From: Gemmatimonadota bacterium
GTDB taxonomy: Bacteria > Gemmatimonadota > Gemmatimonadetes > Longimicrobiales > Gaopeijiaceae
NCBI GenBank assembly: GCA_022560615.1
Contig: JADFSR010000004.1
Coordinates: 123,978 to 187,977 of the forward strand
Reading direction: 5' to 3'
DNA: 64,000 nucleotides
Both the position numbers and the translations under genes were made by a program. Positions 1 to 9,165 of the stretch are shown one piece after another; the stretch's first letter is position 1; every line of letters begins with the position of its first letter. Below the pieces are notes generated by a model that saw only the letters and a list, made by a program, of their open reading frames with translations, did not search any database and had not been told where the DNA came from.

Positions 1-1
1 C

Positions 2-883
2 GTGAGCACGGTCACCTGGACTACAGCGGTCGACACGATCAACGATCGGCGGCTGTGGCCGGAGGAAGGCGCCGGGCCCGTTGTGCCTCTGGGCACCGCC
101 GAGTGGGACCCGGCGACGGGTGATTCCGTCTGGTTCGAGCTAGACTCGGCACAGATCGCCGCGTGGGCCGATACCCTGGACGCCAGCCGGGGTGCGCGAA
201 TCGATCTGCTCACGGAAGGCGCGCGGATCCAGATCGCGACGGCCGTGCTACGACTCAATACGCGTCCGAGTCTGAACCCCGACTCGACGTTCTTCCTCGT
301 GGCGCCGCGTGAGGAGATCAGCTTCGTCTACAACCCGTTCCCCGAGCCTCCGCCGGACGGCATTCGGGTCGGTGGGGCGCCGGCTTGGCGTACGGTTCTC
401 GACGTGCGCATGCCGATGCAACTCAATGGCCCGGAGGCGCTGTGTGCTGTGGTCTCTTGCCCCGTGACACTCCATGCCTCCGAGCTCAACTACGCGGCGC
501 TGGTATTCCGGACCCGACGAACTCAAGAGGCGTTCCAGCCGACCGACACCGTGGCGATCGACGTGCGGCCGGTGCTCAGTCGGGCGGCGTTGCCGAAGGC
601 GCCGCTGGGGAACTCACTGGTCGGCTTTGTGGGGCGCCTCATCGGACCTGAGTTCTTCGGCGAGCAGGCTGGTCAGGACGTCGAGATTCCGATCACGATC
701 TTCGCGCAGAATCTCATCTCAGGGACGGATGCGGCGGGGTTCGAGCCCCCGCAGACGCTCGCGTTGCTCTCGGTTTTCGAGCCAGTTTCGATCGCGTTCG
801 CGTCGTTCCATGGCCCGGGTGACGAAAACGCCCCGTTCCTCAGGTTGATCGTAACCATCGGCCGATCAGTGGAGCTACCGTGA
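2..883 (+). CDS. Hypothetical protein, probably 5'-truncated by window edge
   Basis: The reading frame is open to the first base of the window, so the GTG at position 2 may be internal and the protein may begin upstream. The 293 visible residues have no signal peptide, no membrane segment and no catalytic motif I recognise. They are rich in short hydrophobic beta-type segments and prolines, as in extracellular beta-sandwich proteins. The stop overlaps the start of the next gene by 4 bases (GTGA), and that gene encodes an exported outer-membrane-like protein, so the two are probably co-expressed at the cell surface. No function is assigned. Identity is unknown; that it is a real gene is likely from codon use, length and coupling. 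Confidence 0.7.
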   Translation: MSTVTWTTAVDTINDRRLWPEEGAGPVVPLGTAEWDPATGDSVWFELDSAQIAAWADTLDASRGARIDLLTEGARIQIATAVLRLNTRPSLNPDSTFFLVAPREEISFVYNPFPEPPPDGIRVGGAPAWRTVLDVRMPMQLNGPEALCAVVSCPVTLHASELNYAALVFRTRRTQEAFQPTDTVAIDVRPVLSRAALPKAPLGNSLVGFVGRLIGPEFFGEQAGQDVEIPITIFAQNLISGTDAAGFEPPQTLALLSVFEPVSIAFASFHGPGDENAPFLRLIVTIGRSVELP

Positions 884-2064
884 GGTACGTACCTGTGCGC
901 GTGCGCGTCTTCGTGCTGACCGCGGCGCTGTCGTTGAGCGCGGCATCGCTGTCTGCGCAGTCGCTCTACAACGCGGCGGGGCTCGGCCTCCCAGGCGAGC
1001 CGATCGATGGGCGCGGAAGGGCGTTGGGCAACCTCGGCATCGGTCTGTGGGGACACTCGATTCTACCGGGTGATCCAGGTGCGGCCGGCTTGCTCGTCAT
1101 CCCCTCGGCGGTGCTCGTGGCGCAGCCGTCCTGGGTCGAATACCAGCGTGGAGCGGACGAGAGCGGGAGCTTTCAGGGCAACCGCTTCCCATTGCTCGGC
1201 ATCGGGTACCCGCTCTTTTCAGGCATGTTTACGGCAAGTTCCGGCTCATTCCTCGACCAGCGCTTTGACGGCCAACGTGATGTGACGGTCGAACTGATCG
1301 ACGGTCCCACCGATGCTACGGACTTCTTCGAGCAGGACGGCGCCATCTCCCACGTCAACTTCGGCTACTCGAGGCGGCTCAGCGAGCGGCTGGGCGTAGG
1401 CGTCACAGTGGGTCGGTACGCGGGCTCCGTGTCGCGCCGGTTGATTCGCGACTTCAGCGTGGCGACCGCGACCGAGAACCTCGACGTGTACGAGGTGGGC
1501 GGCCGGTGGAGCTATTCTGGCTCGTCCGTGACGGCGGGCTTCGCTGCCGACGTGGGCACTGTCGCCCGTGTCGCAGGTAGCGCGACTTGGTCCGGCTCCC
1601 TCAACGCCACTGCATCGGAGGGGACGGAAGGGAGCGACCGCGCCTTCGACCTTCCCTTTCAGTACCGGTTGGGTACGAGCGTCTTGCTGGCACCCGGACT
1701 ACTCGTGACAGCAAGCGTGATTCGCGCCGATTGGGCAGACGTCGCTGACGACTTGATGACTCCCACCACCGTGGGAAGCACGAACGGATTCGGTGTGGGT
1801 CTCGAGTTGTCGCGTGCGCGGCTGTTGGGTCTTACCGCACCGCTTCGGTTTGGATACCGGAAGAGTAGTCTCCCGTTCTCGTTCGGGAGCTCGGGCGCGA
1901 CCGAGACGGCCTTCGCCGGCGGCTTCGGCTTCATCTTGAATGAGACGAACGGGATCACTCTGGCCGGCGCGGATTTTGCGCTCGAGAGGGGTGAGCGCTC
2001 CGACTCCTCGCTCACGGAGCGGTTCTGGCGTGCGACGCTCTCGCTGAGCGTATCCGGTTATTAG
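880..2064 (+). CDS. Exported outer-membrane beta-barrel-like protein
   Basis: A 394-residue protein starting at GTG 880, inside the stop of the preceding gene. Residues 1-27 form a clear signal peptide: basic start, hydrophobic core and cleavage after Ala-Gln (SAASLSAQ). The rest alternates glycine/serine-rich turns with amphipathic strands and ends on an aromatic-containing strand (SLSVSGY), the usual end of an outer-membrane barrel. The early segment with 'GRGRALGN' and 'PGDPG' resembles PorV/UPF0164-like barrels found in Bacteroidota and Gemmatimonadota, but this is by general look, not a defined motif. Role is unknown; a transport or secretion-associated barrel is the best guess. Its neighbour upstream is probably functionally linked; downstream tRNA-modification genes are not. 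Confidence 0.65.
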   Translation: MRYVPVRVRVFVLTAALSLSAASLSAQSLYNAAGLGLPGEPIDGRGRALGNLGIGLWGHSILPGDPGAAGLLVIPSAVLVAQPSWVEYQRGADESGSFQGNRFPLLGIGYPLFSGMFTASSGSFLDQRFDGQRDVTVELIDGPTDATDFFEQDGAISHVNFGYSRRLSERLGVGVTVGRYAGSVSRRLIRDFSVATATENLDVYEVGGRWSYSGSSVTAGFAADVGTVARVAGSATWSGSLNATASEGTEGSDRAFDLPFQYRLGTSVLLAPGLLVTASVIRADWADVADDLMTPTTVGSTNGFGVGLELSRARLLGLTAPLRFGYRKSSLPFSFGSSGATETAFAGGFGFILNETNGITLAGADFALERGERSDSSLTERFWRATLSLSVSGY

Positions 2065-2078
2065 CAACCATCGCCAGC

Positions 2079-3407
2079 ATGCGCGTCTTCTATCACACCT
2101 TCGGCTGCAAGGCCAATCAGTACGACACCGAGCGGATGCGCCAGGAGGTGGAAGCGCGTGGAGGCGAGACCATGGTCAAGCGCTCCGACGCCGACATCTA
2201 CTTGGTCAACACGTGCACGGTCACCAACCGAGCGGACGCGGACGCCCGACGCTTCATCCGTCGCCTGGTGCGCGAAAAGCCTGAGGCGCAGGTCGTAGTC
2301 GCGGGTTGCTCGGCGGCGCTCAAGGCCGACGAATACCGGGCGATGCCCGGGGTTATTGCGGTCATCGAGGGACATGATCCGGTCGCCGTCGCCGGTGCGC
2401 TCGAGCCGGCGGCGCCGGTTCAGATCGAGCTCCGCTCGTCACTGGATCGGATCGACACCGAACCGATCGGGGGCGAGCTGTTGCGGACGCGCCGGGGCGC
2501 GGCGCGAGGGTGGCTCAAGGTCCAGGACGGATGCGACCGCCGGTGTTCCTTCTGCGCCACACGTCTGGCTCGAGGCGAGTCGCGCTCCCGAGCGCCCGAA
2601 CAGGTGGTGGCGGAAGCGCTGCTGCTGGCCCGTGGGCATGCCGAACTGGTCGTGACAGGCATCCACATCGGGCACTACGGGAGGGATCTGGACCCGACCT
2701 GGACGCTCTCGCGCCTCGTGGCCCTGTTGCTGGACCGGGTCCCTGACACGCGGTTCCGCCTGGGCAGTATCGAAGCCACGGAGGTAGACGACTTGCTCAT
2801 CGACCTCCTTGCCACCTCCGAGGGTCGGCTCGCTCCCCACGTCCACATGCCGCTTCAGAGCGGGGCCGACCCTGTTCTCAAGCTCATGCGACGGTGGCAC
2901 ACGCGTGAGCAGTATCGTGTGCGCGTGCTCGAGATCGCCGAACGCCTGTCTCCGCTCGGACTCGGCGCGGACGTGATCACAGGGTTCCCGGGAGAGACCG
3001 AGCGTGATCACGAAGCGACCCGAGCGCTGATCGAGGAGCTGCCCTTCACCTACCTGCACGTCTTCCCGTTCTCCCCACGTGACGGGACGGTCGCCGTCGA
3101 CCTTCCTGACCCGGTTCCGCAGCGTGTGTCCGGGGAGCGAAGCCGCGAGCTTCGGGAGATCGCCCAGGCGAAGGGCAGCGAGTATCGGACGACGCGCATC
3201 GGCGGTTCCGCCAAGGTGGTCGTAGAAGGTGACGGGGGCACTGCGCTGACCGGGGACTATCTGCGAGTCGGGGTGGGCGACGGGGTTCCACCGGCTCACC
3301 GCGCGCTGACAGGCGTGCTCCCGCGGCTTCCGGCAGGTACACTGCAGGGCGATGCGGACCATCTGTATATTGCATGGTCCCATGAACCTTCCGTGATTTC
3401 GGCATGA
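2079..3407 (+). CDS. mtaB: tRNA t6A37 methylthiotransferase MtaB
   Basis: Radical-SAM enzyme of 442 residues that converts t6A to ms2t6A at position 37 of tRNAs reading ANN codons. The N-terminal UPF0004 domain carries three cluster cysteines (Cys10 in FGCKANQYD, Cys46 in NTCTVTN, Cys77 in AGCSAA). The radical-SAM CxxxCxxC is at Cys152, Cys156 and Cys159 (CDRRCSFC). A TRAM-like tail follows. The 'FGCKANQYD' opening separates MtaB from MiaB and RimO, which have 'GCQMN' and 'GCxKN'. The 4-base overlap with miaB (ATGA) makes the two paralogues a coupled pair. Length is normal for the family. Confidence 0.93.
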   Translation: MRVFYHTFGCKANQYDTERMRQEVEARGGETMVKRSDADIYLVNTCTVTNRADADARRFIRRLVREKPEAQVVVAGCSAALKADEYRAMPGVIAVIEGHDPVAVAGALEPAAPVQIELRSSLDRIDTEPIGGELLRTRRGAARGWLKVQDGCDRRCSFCATRLARGESRSRAPEQVVAEALLLARGHAELVVTGIHIGHYGRDLDPTWTLSRLVALLLDRVPDTRFRLGSIEATEVDDLLIDLLATSEGRLAPHVHMPLQSGADPVLKLMRRWHTREQYRVRVLEIAERLSPLGLGADVITGFPGETERDHEATRALIEELPFTYLHVFPFSPRDGTVAVDLPDPVPQRVSGERSRELREIAQAKGSEYRTTRIGGSAKVVVEGDGGTALTGDYLRVGVGDGVPPAHRALTGVLPRLPAGTLQGDADHLYIAWSHEPSVISA

Positions 3408-4786
3408 ACGAGCCCCTGCCAGCCCGCCGAGCGTACGTCGAGACGTACGGATGTCAGATGAACATCAGCGACGGCGAGCTGATGGAAGGCGTGCTCGCTA
3501 GCAACGGATACGTCATCGTTGCCACTCCCGATGAGGCGGACGTCGTGCTGATCAATACCTGCGCGATCCGGGAGCACGCCGAGAAGCGCGTGCTCGGCCG
3601 CGTAGCGCAGCTGAATGGACTCAAGCGCGACCGCCCCGACATGGTCATCGGCGTGACCGGGTGCATGGCGCAGCGCCTGGGCGAGACCTTGCTCGAGCAG
3701 GCGCCCTACGTCGATCTGGTCATGGGGCCCGACGGCTACCGGGCTCTACCTGACGCCCTCGCGAGTCTCGAGCAGAAGCGGGCAGCGGCCGGCCCGAAAC
3801 GAAGCAAGAGGGGCCCTCAGCTCGCGGTGCTCGATCTCAGCCTCGGGGAGAACTATGAGGGGCTGGAGCAGCGCCGGGGGGAGGGCCCCACCGCCTGGCT
3901 CCCGATCCAGCGAGGCTGCGACCACCGTTGCACGTTCTGCATCGTGCCCTACGTGCGGGGGCCCGAAAAAAACCGTGCGGCCTCGGAGATTCTTCAAGAG
4001 GTCCGCGGTCTGGTGGAGACCGGCGTGACCGAGGTTACGCTGCTCGGCCAGACGGTCAATTCGTACGAGTGGCGCGAGTGGAATTTCCCGCGCCTTCTCT
4101 CCGACGTGGCGCGAGTCGACGGCATTGAGAGGGTGCGTTTCACGTCGCCGCATCCCAACGACGTGACTCCCGAGCTGGTCGATGTGATGGCCGCTGAGGC
4201 TGCCGTCTGTGAGCAGCTACACCTGCCGGCGCAGTCCGGAAACAACCGCACCTTGAAACGCATGTTGCGGCGTTACACGGTAGAAGAGCTGCTCGAAAAG
4301 GTCGAGCTCGTGCGCGAGGCGATCCCGGACGTCGCGCTTTCAACGGACATCATCGTGGCGTTCCCCGGTGAAACCGATGAGGAGTACGAGGACACGCTGG
4401 ACTTGATGCGCACGGTGCGTTTCGACGAGGCGTTCACCTACAAGTACTCCCCACGCGACGGCACGCCGGCGACGAAGCTCCCGGAAGAGGACTTCATCGA
4501 CCCGGACGTGGCACAAGCGCGGCTGGAGGGGCTCATCGACGTGAGCCGTGCCATCCAAGCCGAGATCAACGCCCGAGAGGTCGGTCGCGTCGAGCGGGTC
4601 TTGATCGAACGAAAGGGCCGGAGCGAAGGTCAGATCCTCGGCCGAACCCGTCGCAACAAGGTCGTCGTCTTCGACGGTGAGCCGGCTCGCGTCGGCGAGT
4701 ACACGATGGTCGAGCTGCAGACCACGACCGGCGCGACGTTCGCAGGAAGGGAGGTCGAAGAGCCGGCGCTGGCAGAACGGGCGTGA
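3404..4786 (+). CDS. miaB: tRNA-2-methylthio-N6-dimethylallyladenosine synthase MiaB
   Basis: 460-residue methylthiotransferase acting on i6A37 of tRNAs reading UNN codons. The UPF0004 domain begins with ETYGCQMN (Cys17), with the partner cysteines Cys53 (NTCAIR) and Cys87 (TGCMAQ). The radical-SAM cluster is Cys172, Cys176 and Cys179 (CDHRCTFC), followed by the MiaB-typical IVPYVRG. A C-terminal TRAM domain spans roughly residues 385-455. The gene starts within the mtaB stop and its own stop overlaps the next small membrane protein gene by 4 bases, so translation of this block is coupled. Confidence 0.95.
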   Translation: MNEPLPARRAYVETYGCQMNISDGELMEGVLASNGYVIVATPDEADVVLINTCAIREHAEKRVLGRVAQLNGLKRDRPDMVIGVTGCMAQRLGETLLEQAPYVDLVMGPDGYRALPDALASLEQKRAAAGPKRSKRGPQLAVLDLSLGENYEGLEQRRGEGPTAWLPIQRGCDHRCTFCIVPYVRGPEKNRAASEILQEVRGLVETGVTEVTLLGQTVNSYEWREWNFPRLLSDVARVDGIERVRFTSPHPNDVTPELVDVMAAEAAVCEQLHLPAQSGNNRTLKRMLRRYTVEELLEKVELVREAIPDVALSTDIIVAFPGETDEEYEDTLDLMRTVRFDEAFTYKYSPRDGTPATKLPEEDFIDPDVAQARLEGLIDVSRAIQAEINAREVGRVERVLIERKGRSEGQILGRTRRNKVVVFDGEPARVGEYTMVELQTTTGATFAGREVEEPALAERA

Positions 4787-5097
4787 ACCGATTCTGGCGC
4801 TTGCTGGGTTTTCTCTCTGTCCTGGCGCTCTCTTTGGGCTTCGCATCGCTGAACGGAGGCCAGCGCGTCACGCTCCGCCTTGGCATCAAGACGTTATACG
4901 GAGTCCCACTCACGGTCGTCGCGTTTGGTGGACTGATCACGGGGATGGTGATCATGCTCGTGGCGGGCGTTCAGTCAGACCTAAAGGTTCGGCGGATCTT
5001 ACGCGACCGGCTCGCGGCGGAAGATCGTGAGGAGCGGAGTCGGTTCATGGACCGCAATCAGCGTGAATTGTTCCAGGGAGGCGGAGAAGAGAACTGA
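4783..5097 (+). CDS. Small LapA-like (DUF1049) inner-membrane protein
   Basis: 104-residue protein with two hydrophobic helices (about residues 7-24 and 40-62) separated by a short polar loop containing 'VTLRLGIKTLYGVPL', followed by a charged, probably coiled C-terminus (residues 66-104). This layout matches the LapA/DUF1049 family, which in Enterobacteria (YciS/LapA) helps lipopolysaccharide assembly; in other phyla the role is open. The start overlaps the miaB stop by 4 bases. Function here is not established. Confidence 0.7.
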   Translation: MNRFWRLLGFLSVLALSLGFASLNGGQRVTLRLGIKTLYGVPLTVVAFGGLITGMVIMLVAGVQSDLKVRRILRDRLAAEDREERSRFMDRNQRELFQGGGEEN

Positions 5098-5129
5098 GGC
5101 TTGATCCCGGCCGGAACGGGCGACCCTAG

Positions 5130-7346
5130 TTGAGGTCGCTGCCACCGGTCGCTACCGCGGCGTTGGCCTTTGCGGCCGGTGTCGCGGTGAGTCGCTTCGG
5201 CGCACTCGTGACGGTCGCGCCGCTGGTGGTCACAGTCTTTCTTCTCGCGCCCATCGGCGCATCTCGGCGTCCCCGCGAGCTATGGATCCTCTTCGTGCTT
5301 GCCGCCGCCGGGCTGATCAGTGGTCTTGCCTCGGACACCGTGTACTCGTGCCCGCCTGATTCGACCACAATCACAGGCCATTTCCTCGCCACACCCAGAG
5401 GAGGCGCCGCTCCGTTTCAGGTCGAGGACTCGGGCTGTGAGGTCCGTGTCGTAACGGACCACGACGGCGGCATCCTCGCGGGTCGGCGGGTGCGCCTGGG
5501 AGGGTCTTGGCGCCAAGGACAGCGGAGCCCTTGGTTTCTCGTGACCTCGACGGACCTCGTGCCGGGCAGCGACCGCGGCTGGCGCTGGACCTCGGTGCGG
5601 TGGAGGGCTTCGCTCGTCGAACGCCTACACGAGCGCTACGGTGACCGGGGCGCGCTCGTTTCGGCTTTGATCCTCGCGAGGAAGGAGGGGCTGAGCAGCG
5701 ATCTGCGCGAGGCCTTCGCCCGCACGGGGATTGCCCACCTGCTCGCGATTTCGGGGTTCCATGTCGGCGTCGTGAGTGGGCTGATCCTGGCGGTTGTGAA
5801 GTCCTTTCGCGTTCCCAGGCGGCGTGCGTCGGTTGTGGCGGCAGTCGCGACTTGGCTGTACGTCGCGCTCATCGGCTTTCCGGACGCCGCCTGCCGGGCG
5901 GCGCTCATCATCGCACTGGTCGCCGTGTCCCGCGCTCGCGCTCGTCCCCCAGCACGCTGGGGCGCGCTCGGGGCCGCGCTGCTCGTCCTGCTGGTCCTCG
6001 ACCCGCGGCGCCTCTGGAGTCCGGGCTTCCAGTTATCGTTCTCAGGGGCGGCTGGCTTGGTGGCTTGGGCCGACCCGGTGAGGCAAACCCTGAGGCGCCT
6101 CGGTGGCCGTCGCATGCCGGACGGACTCGCGAGCGCGCTCGCCGCCGGCGTCGCCGCAACCGTCGCTACGATGCCGGTCGTCGCGTGGCACTTTGAACGG
6201 GTCTCGCTGGTTGGAATCCCCGCTACGCTGCTGGCGGCCCCGCTGGTCGCGCTCGCCGTCCCGGGCGCGTTGGTGTCGCTGCTGCTCGAGCTACCGCTCC
6301 CCGTGGTAGCCAGCTTCTTGGCCGGTGGCGTCGACTCGCTGCTCGCTTGCCTCGAGATCGGGACCGAGTGGCTCGGCCACCACACGTGGGTAAGCGCGTG
6401 GACCACGCAGACGGCTGTCAAAGTCGCCTGCGTCGGTCTTTCTCTGGGCGTACTCGCGACTCGAGCGCCCCGGATCCGAGGACGGGTGCGTCGGATCTCG
6501 CGCGCGGCCTGGGTGGTCGCGGCGCTGGTGGTCTGGCCGGTCGTGCTCTCCGTTACCGGGCGCGGCACGCTCGAGTTGATCGTTCTCGACGTCGGGCAGG
6601 GGGACGCGATCGCCATTCGAACTCCGCGTGCTCGCTGGGTCCTCATCGACGCCGGGCCGGCCGGTAGGGGCGACGATCCGGGTGCCCACGCGGTGGTCAG
6701 GGCGCTGCGGAGGCGAGGGGTCCGGCGACTCGAAGCCCTCGTACTCACGCATCCCGATCTCGATCACATCGGGGGTGCAGCGGCGGTTCTCGCCTCCTTA
6801 GCCGTGGGTGTCGTGATCGATCCGGGCCGGCCGAGCCCCAAGCGACCATACGTTGAATTGCTCGAGTTCGCTCGGGAGCGAGGGGTCGCGTGGGGGGCGT
6901 GGCGTGCGGGCGACCAATGGACGTTGGACGGAGTTTCGTTCGACGTGCTTGCGCCTGATTCGCATCTCTCCGACGGCGACACCGAGTCGAACGCCTCGTC
7001 GCTCGTGATCCATGTGCGTTACGGCGCATTCGATGCGTTACTCATGGGTGACGCCCCGGCGGACGTGGAGGTCGACGTATCGGCATCGCTGGGGAGCGAC
7101 TTCGAGCTGCTCAAGGTTGGCCATCACGGAAGCGACACCTCGACCGACTCGCTCATGCTCGCACGGCTCGCGCCGCAGCTGTCGGTGGTTTCGGTGGGTC
7201 GACGAAACCGGTACGGGCACCCATCTCCTCGGGTCCTACGTCGGCTTCTCGCCTCGGGCACCACGCTGTACCGGACCGACCTCGACGGCACCGTGACCAT
7301 CGTCGCGCGGCCGGACGGGACCTTCCGAGTGCGTCGAGAGCGTTGA
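5130..7346 (+). CDS. comEC: ComEC/Rec2 DNA-uptake channel with metallo-beta-lactamase domain
   Basis: 738-residue inner-membrane protein for DNA internalisation in natural transformation. Residues 1-70 give the first membrane helices, then an OB-like extracellular region (about 75-160). A ComEC 'competence' multi-helix core follows (about 175-470), including the characteristic 'HLLAISGFHVGV'. From about residue 480 there is a metallo-beta-lactamase-fold nuclease domain opening with 'VLDVGQGDA' and carrying the metal-binding THPDLDH motif near residue 540 and a later 'GHHGSDTS' motif. Full family length with all three parts, so probably functional. Start is TTG at 5130, 32 bases after the LapA-like gene. 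No other competence gene lies in the window. Confidence 0.9.
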   Translation: MRSLPPVATAALAFAAGVAVSRFGALVTVAPLVVTVFLLAPIGASRRPRELWILFVLAAAGLISGLASDTVYSCPPDSTTITGHFLATPRGGAAPFQVEDSGCEVRVVTDHDGGILAGRRVRLGGSWRQGQRSPWFLVTSTDLVPGSDRGWRWTSVRWRASLVERLHERYGDRGALVSALILARKEGLSSDLREAFARTGIAHLLAISGFHVGVVSGLILAVVKSFRVPRRRASVVAAVATWLYVALIGFPDAACRAALIIALVAVSRARARPPARWGALGAALLVLLVLDPRRLWSPGFQLSFSGAAGLVAWADPVRQTLRRLGGRRMPDGLASALAAGVAATVATMPVVAWHFERVSLVGIPATLLAAPLVALAVPGALVSLLLELPLPVVASFLAGGVDSLLACLEIGTEWLGHHTWVSAWTTQTAVKVACVGLSLGVLATRAPRIRGRVRRISRAAWVVAALVVWPVVLSVTGRGTLELIVLDVGQGDAIAIRTPRARWVLIDAGPAGRGDDPGAHAVVRALRRRGVRRLEALVLTHPDLDHIGGAAAVLASLAVGVVIDPGRPSPKRPYVELLEFARERGVAWGAWRAGDQWTLDGVSFDVLAPDSHLSDGDTESNASSLVIHVRYGAFDALLMGDAPADVEVDVSASLGSDFELLKVGHHGSDTSTDSLMLARLAPQLSVVSVGRRNRYGHPSPRVLRRLLASGTTLYRTDLDGTVTIVARPDGTFRVRRER

Positions 7347-7517
7347 CCCACCCGTGAGCGGTTTCTGTCAATCACTAACCCAGCGCTTTCGCCACGCGCG
7401 CTCTGCACTTCCCGGGGAGATCATTCTTCCAGGTGTCCTTGATGAAGAAGGATCGCCTCGCGCCTCGGGTTTTGCTCAGGTTGCCGGACAGTGTCTTCTG
7501 AAAGAAATGGAACGTGA
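7347..7517. other. Spacer between comEC and the propeller relic, nothing recognised
   Basis: I see no gene, convincing terminator or promoter. It ends at an in-frame TGA (7515-7517) just before the propeller homology resumes, so part of it may be unrecognisable remnant of the same broken gene. Confidence 0.5.
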
Positions 7518-8528
7518 TCTCACCCTCTGTCCGCGGACCTCGAAACGGGTGAGCGGAGGGTGCTCACTCCCGGAAGCAATCCTCATTACGCAGCGTCGGG
7601 CCATCTGCTCTTCGGCACCCCTGACGGGAGGCTCATGGCTGCCACTTTCGATGTGGAGCGAGTGGCACTCACGGGCGCGGCCGTACCGATGGCGGAAGGT
7701 CTTTTCAATGAAGCCGCTCACGGCCACCTGATCTACAGTGTGTCTGAGGACGGCACCCTCGTGTACCTGGCGGGTGAGGGTGGGTCAGGATATGAGTTCG
7801 TCTGGGTCACTCGCTCTGGTCAGGCGACGCCCGTTCATCCGGGGGTACACGTTCGGTCTGCCGACCAGCTTCAGGTGGAAGCTCTCGCCGGACGAGGGGA
7901 GACGCGGGTCGGAACCGGAGAGCCGGTGCTCGTGCTCGACGACGAGCGTCCCTACGCGCAGGGCTCGTGGAGTCCCGACGGCGAGTGGTTGGTGCTTCGT
8001 GCAATGGCGACAAGTGCGATGGGTTTGGGCCTGCGCGACATCCTGGCTTTCCGTCCCGGCGTGGACAGCGCCGCCGCACCCCTCGTAGCGACACCCGAGT
8101 TTGCGGAGGCTGCACCTGCACTGTCGCCGGACGGGCGCTGGCTTGCTTACAGTTCCAACGAGACGGGCCGCGACGAGGTGTTCGTTCGTCCGTTTCCCAA
8201 TGTGGACTCGACCAGGGTGATGGTTTCAACCGACGGGGGAATCGCGCCGGTTTGGGCGAAGAGCGGGCGTGAGCTGTTCTTCGTGGACGGAGACCGCGGA
8301 ATGGTGGCCGCGCAGTTCGATCCCGTTGCGGGTCAGCCGCAGACCCAGGAGACGCTGTTCACCATCCCGGCGGTGTACAGGGCTGGTGGGGGAAACAACT
8401 TCTACGACATTAGTTCAGACGGCGAGCGGTTCCTGATGGCTCGACAGTACGGGGCGGAAGGCGATTCCAAGTCGGTCATCCTCGTCCAGAACTTCTTCGA
8501 GGAACTGAAGCGCCGGGTGCCTAATTGA
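7518..8528 (+). pseudogene. Broken TolB/WD40-like beta-propeller gene, probable C-terminal relic of a Ser/Thr kinase
   Basis: The frame from 7518 reads PD40/WD40-like propeller blades such as DLETGERRVL, SGHLLFGTPDGRLMA, SWSPDGEWLVLR, APALSPDGRWLAYSSNETG and ISSDGERFLM. This is the arrangement seen C-terminal to PknB-type kinases in Gemmatimonadota and Acidobacteriota. The homology starts abruptly after a TGA at 7515 with no kinase domain upstream. Inside, near 7845, the in-frame protein loses similarity for about 20 codons while the +1 frame reads YTFGLPTSFRWKLSPDE, a typical blade; similarity then returns with GEPVLVLDDERP, with some 35-45 codons apparently missing. A GTG at 7560 could still start a 322-residue product, but N-terminal loss, frameshift and internal deletion argue for a pseudogene. 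Confidence 0.75.
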
Positions 8529-8674
8529 CCGGCTCCATCCCCTGGCTACGCGTCTTCGTGGAAGGCGTGGTGATCGTCGGCGTTATCCTGCTGGCGTTCG
8601 GGATTGATGCGGCGTGGGATGGGGTGCAGGAGCGGGCAAGGAGCTACGCGACCAACGATGGTGATCACAGATGA
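8525..8674 (+). CDS. 49-residue membrane stub resembling the DUF6090 N-terminus
   Basis: A short frame from TTG 8525 (overlapping the previous stop) to TGA 8674 (overlapping the next ATG). It encodes one transmembrane helix with the pattern 'EGVVIVGVILLAFGIDAAWD' followed by charged 'QERARSYA'. This helix-plus-Trp-Asp signature is what I recall at the start of DUF6090-like proteins, which are usually 200 residues or longer and common in Gemmatimonadota. The body of the family is missing here. It is therefore either a truncated relic or a genuine one-helix small protein translated together with the next gene. Confidence 0.5.
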   Translation: MTGSIPWLRVFVEGVVIVGVILLAFGIDAAWDGVQERARSYATNDGDHR

Positions 8675-9165
8675 AGAAAGCCGCGAAGGCGATTGGAATC
8701 ACCTTGCCTCTGATCGTGGCAGTCACCCTCGTCTCACTTCGCCTTCTTGGCTACGAGCCCAGAGATCAGCGCCCTGGGTTGTGGCTAACTGGGGACCGGG
8801 TCACCGAGCCGGTTACTGATTGGTCGTTCACGGAAGGCCATCAGGAGATCTTCGTCCAAACCCGCACGCCGTACCTGATGCCGCATTCCGTTACCACATA
8901 CTGCACAGTCTACGACGGCGACCTCTACTTGTTCTCCGCCTACTACCAGGGCGGGGTGTTTCCCGACGACCGGGCCTGGAACCGCAACGTGATGCGCGAC
9001 CCCAGGGTGCGCCTAAAGATCGGTGATCGACTCTTCGATCAGACCGTAAGCCATGTGACCGACGCCGATACGCGGGCAGCGGTTCATGCGAGCGCTGTCG
9101 CTAAGTATCCGGAATGGTCGAGCCCAGGGCTTGAGAATGTCCATATTCTCCTGGTTGAGGGTTAG
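8671..9165 (+). CDS. Membrane-anchored split-barrel (PNPOx-like) protein
   Basis: 164 residues. Residues 8-26 are a single N-terminal membrane anchor. The remainder resembles flavin-binding split-barrel proteins of the pyridoxamine-phosphate-oxidase superfamily, with 'HSVTTYCTVYDGDLYLFSA' as the central strands and 'RDPRVRLKIGDRLFDQTV' as the following hairpin. No residue proves flavin, heme or F420 binding. Function is open (oxidoreductase or cofactor-binding). The start ATG overlaps the stop of the 49-residue stub (ATGA). Confidence 0.6.
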   Translation: MKKAAKAIGITLPLIVAVTLVSLRLLGYEPRDQRPGLWLTGDRVTEPVTDWSFTEGHQEIFVQTRTPYLMPHSVTTYCTVYDGDLYLFSAYYQGGVFPDDRAWNRNVMRDPRVRLKIGDRLFDQTVSHVTDADTRAAVHASAVAKYPEWSSPGLENVHILLVEG

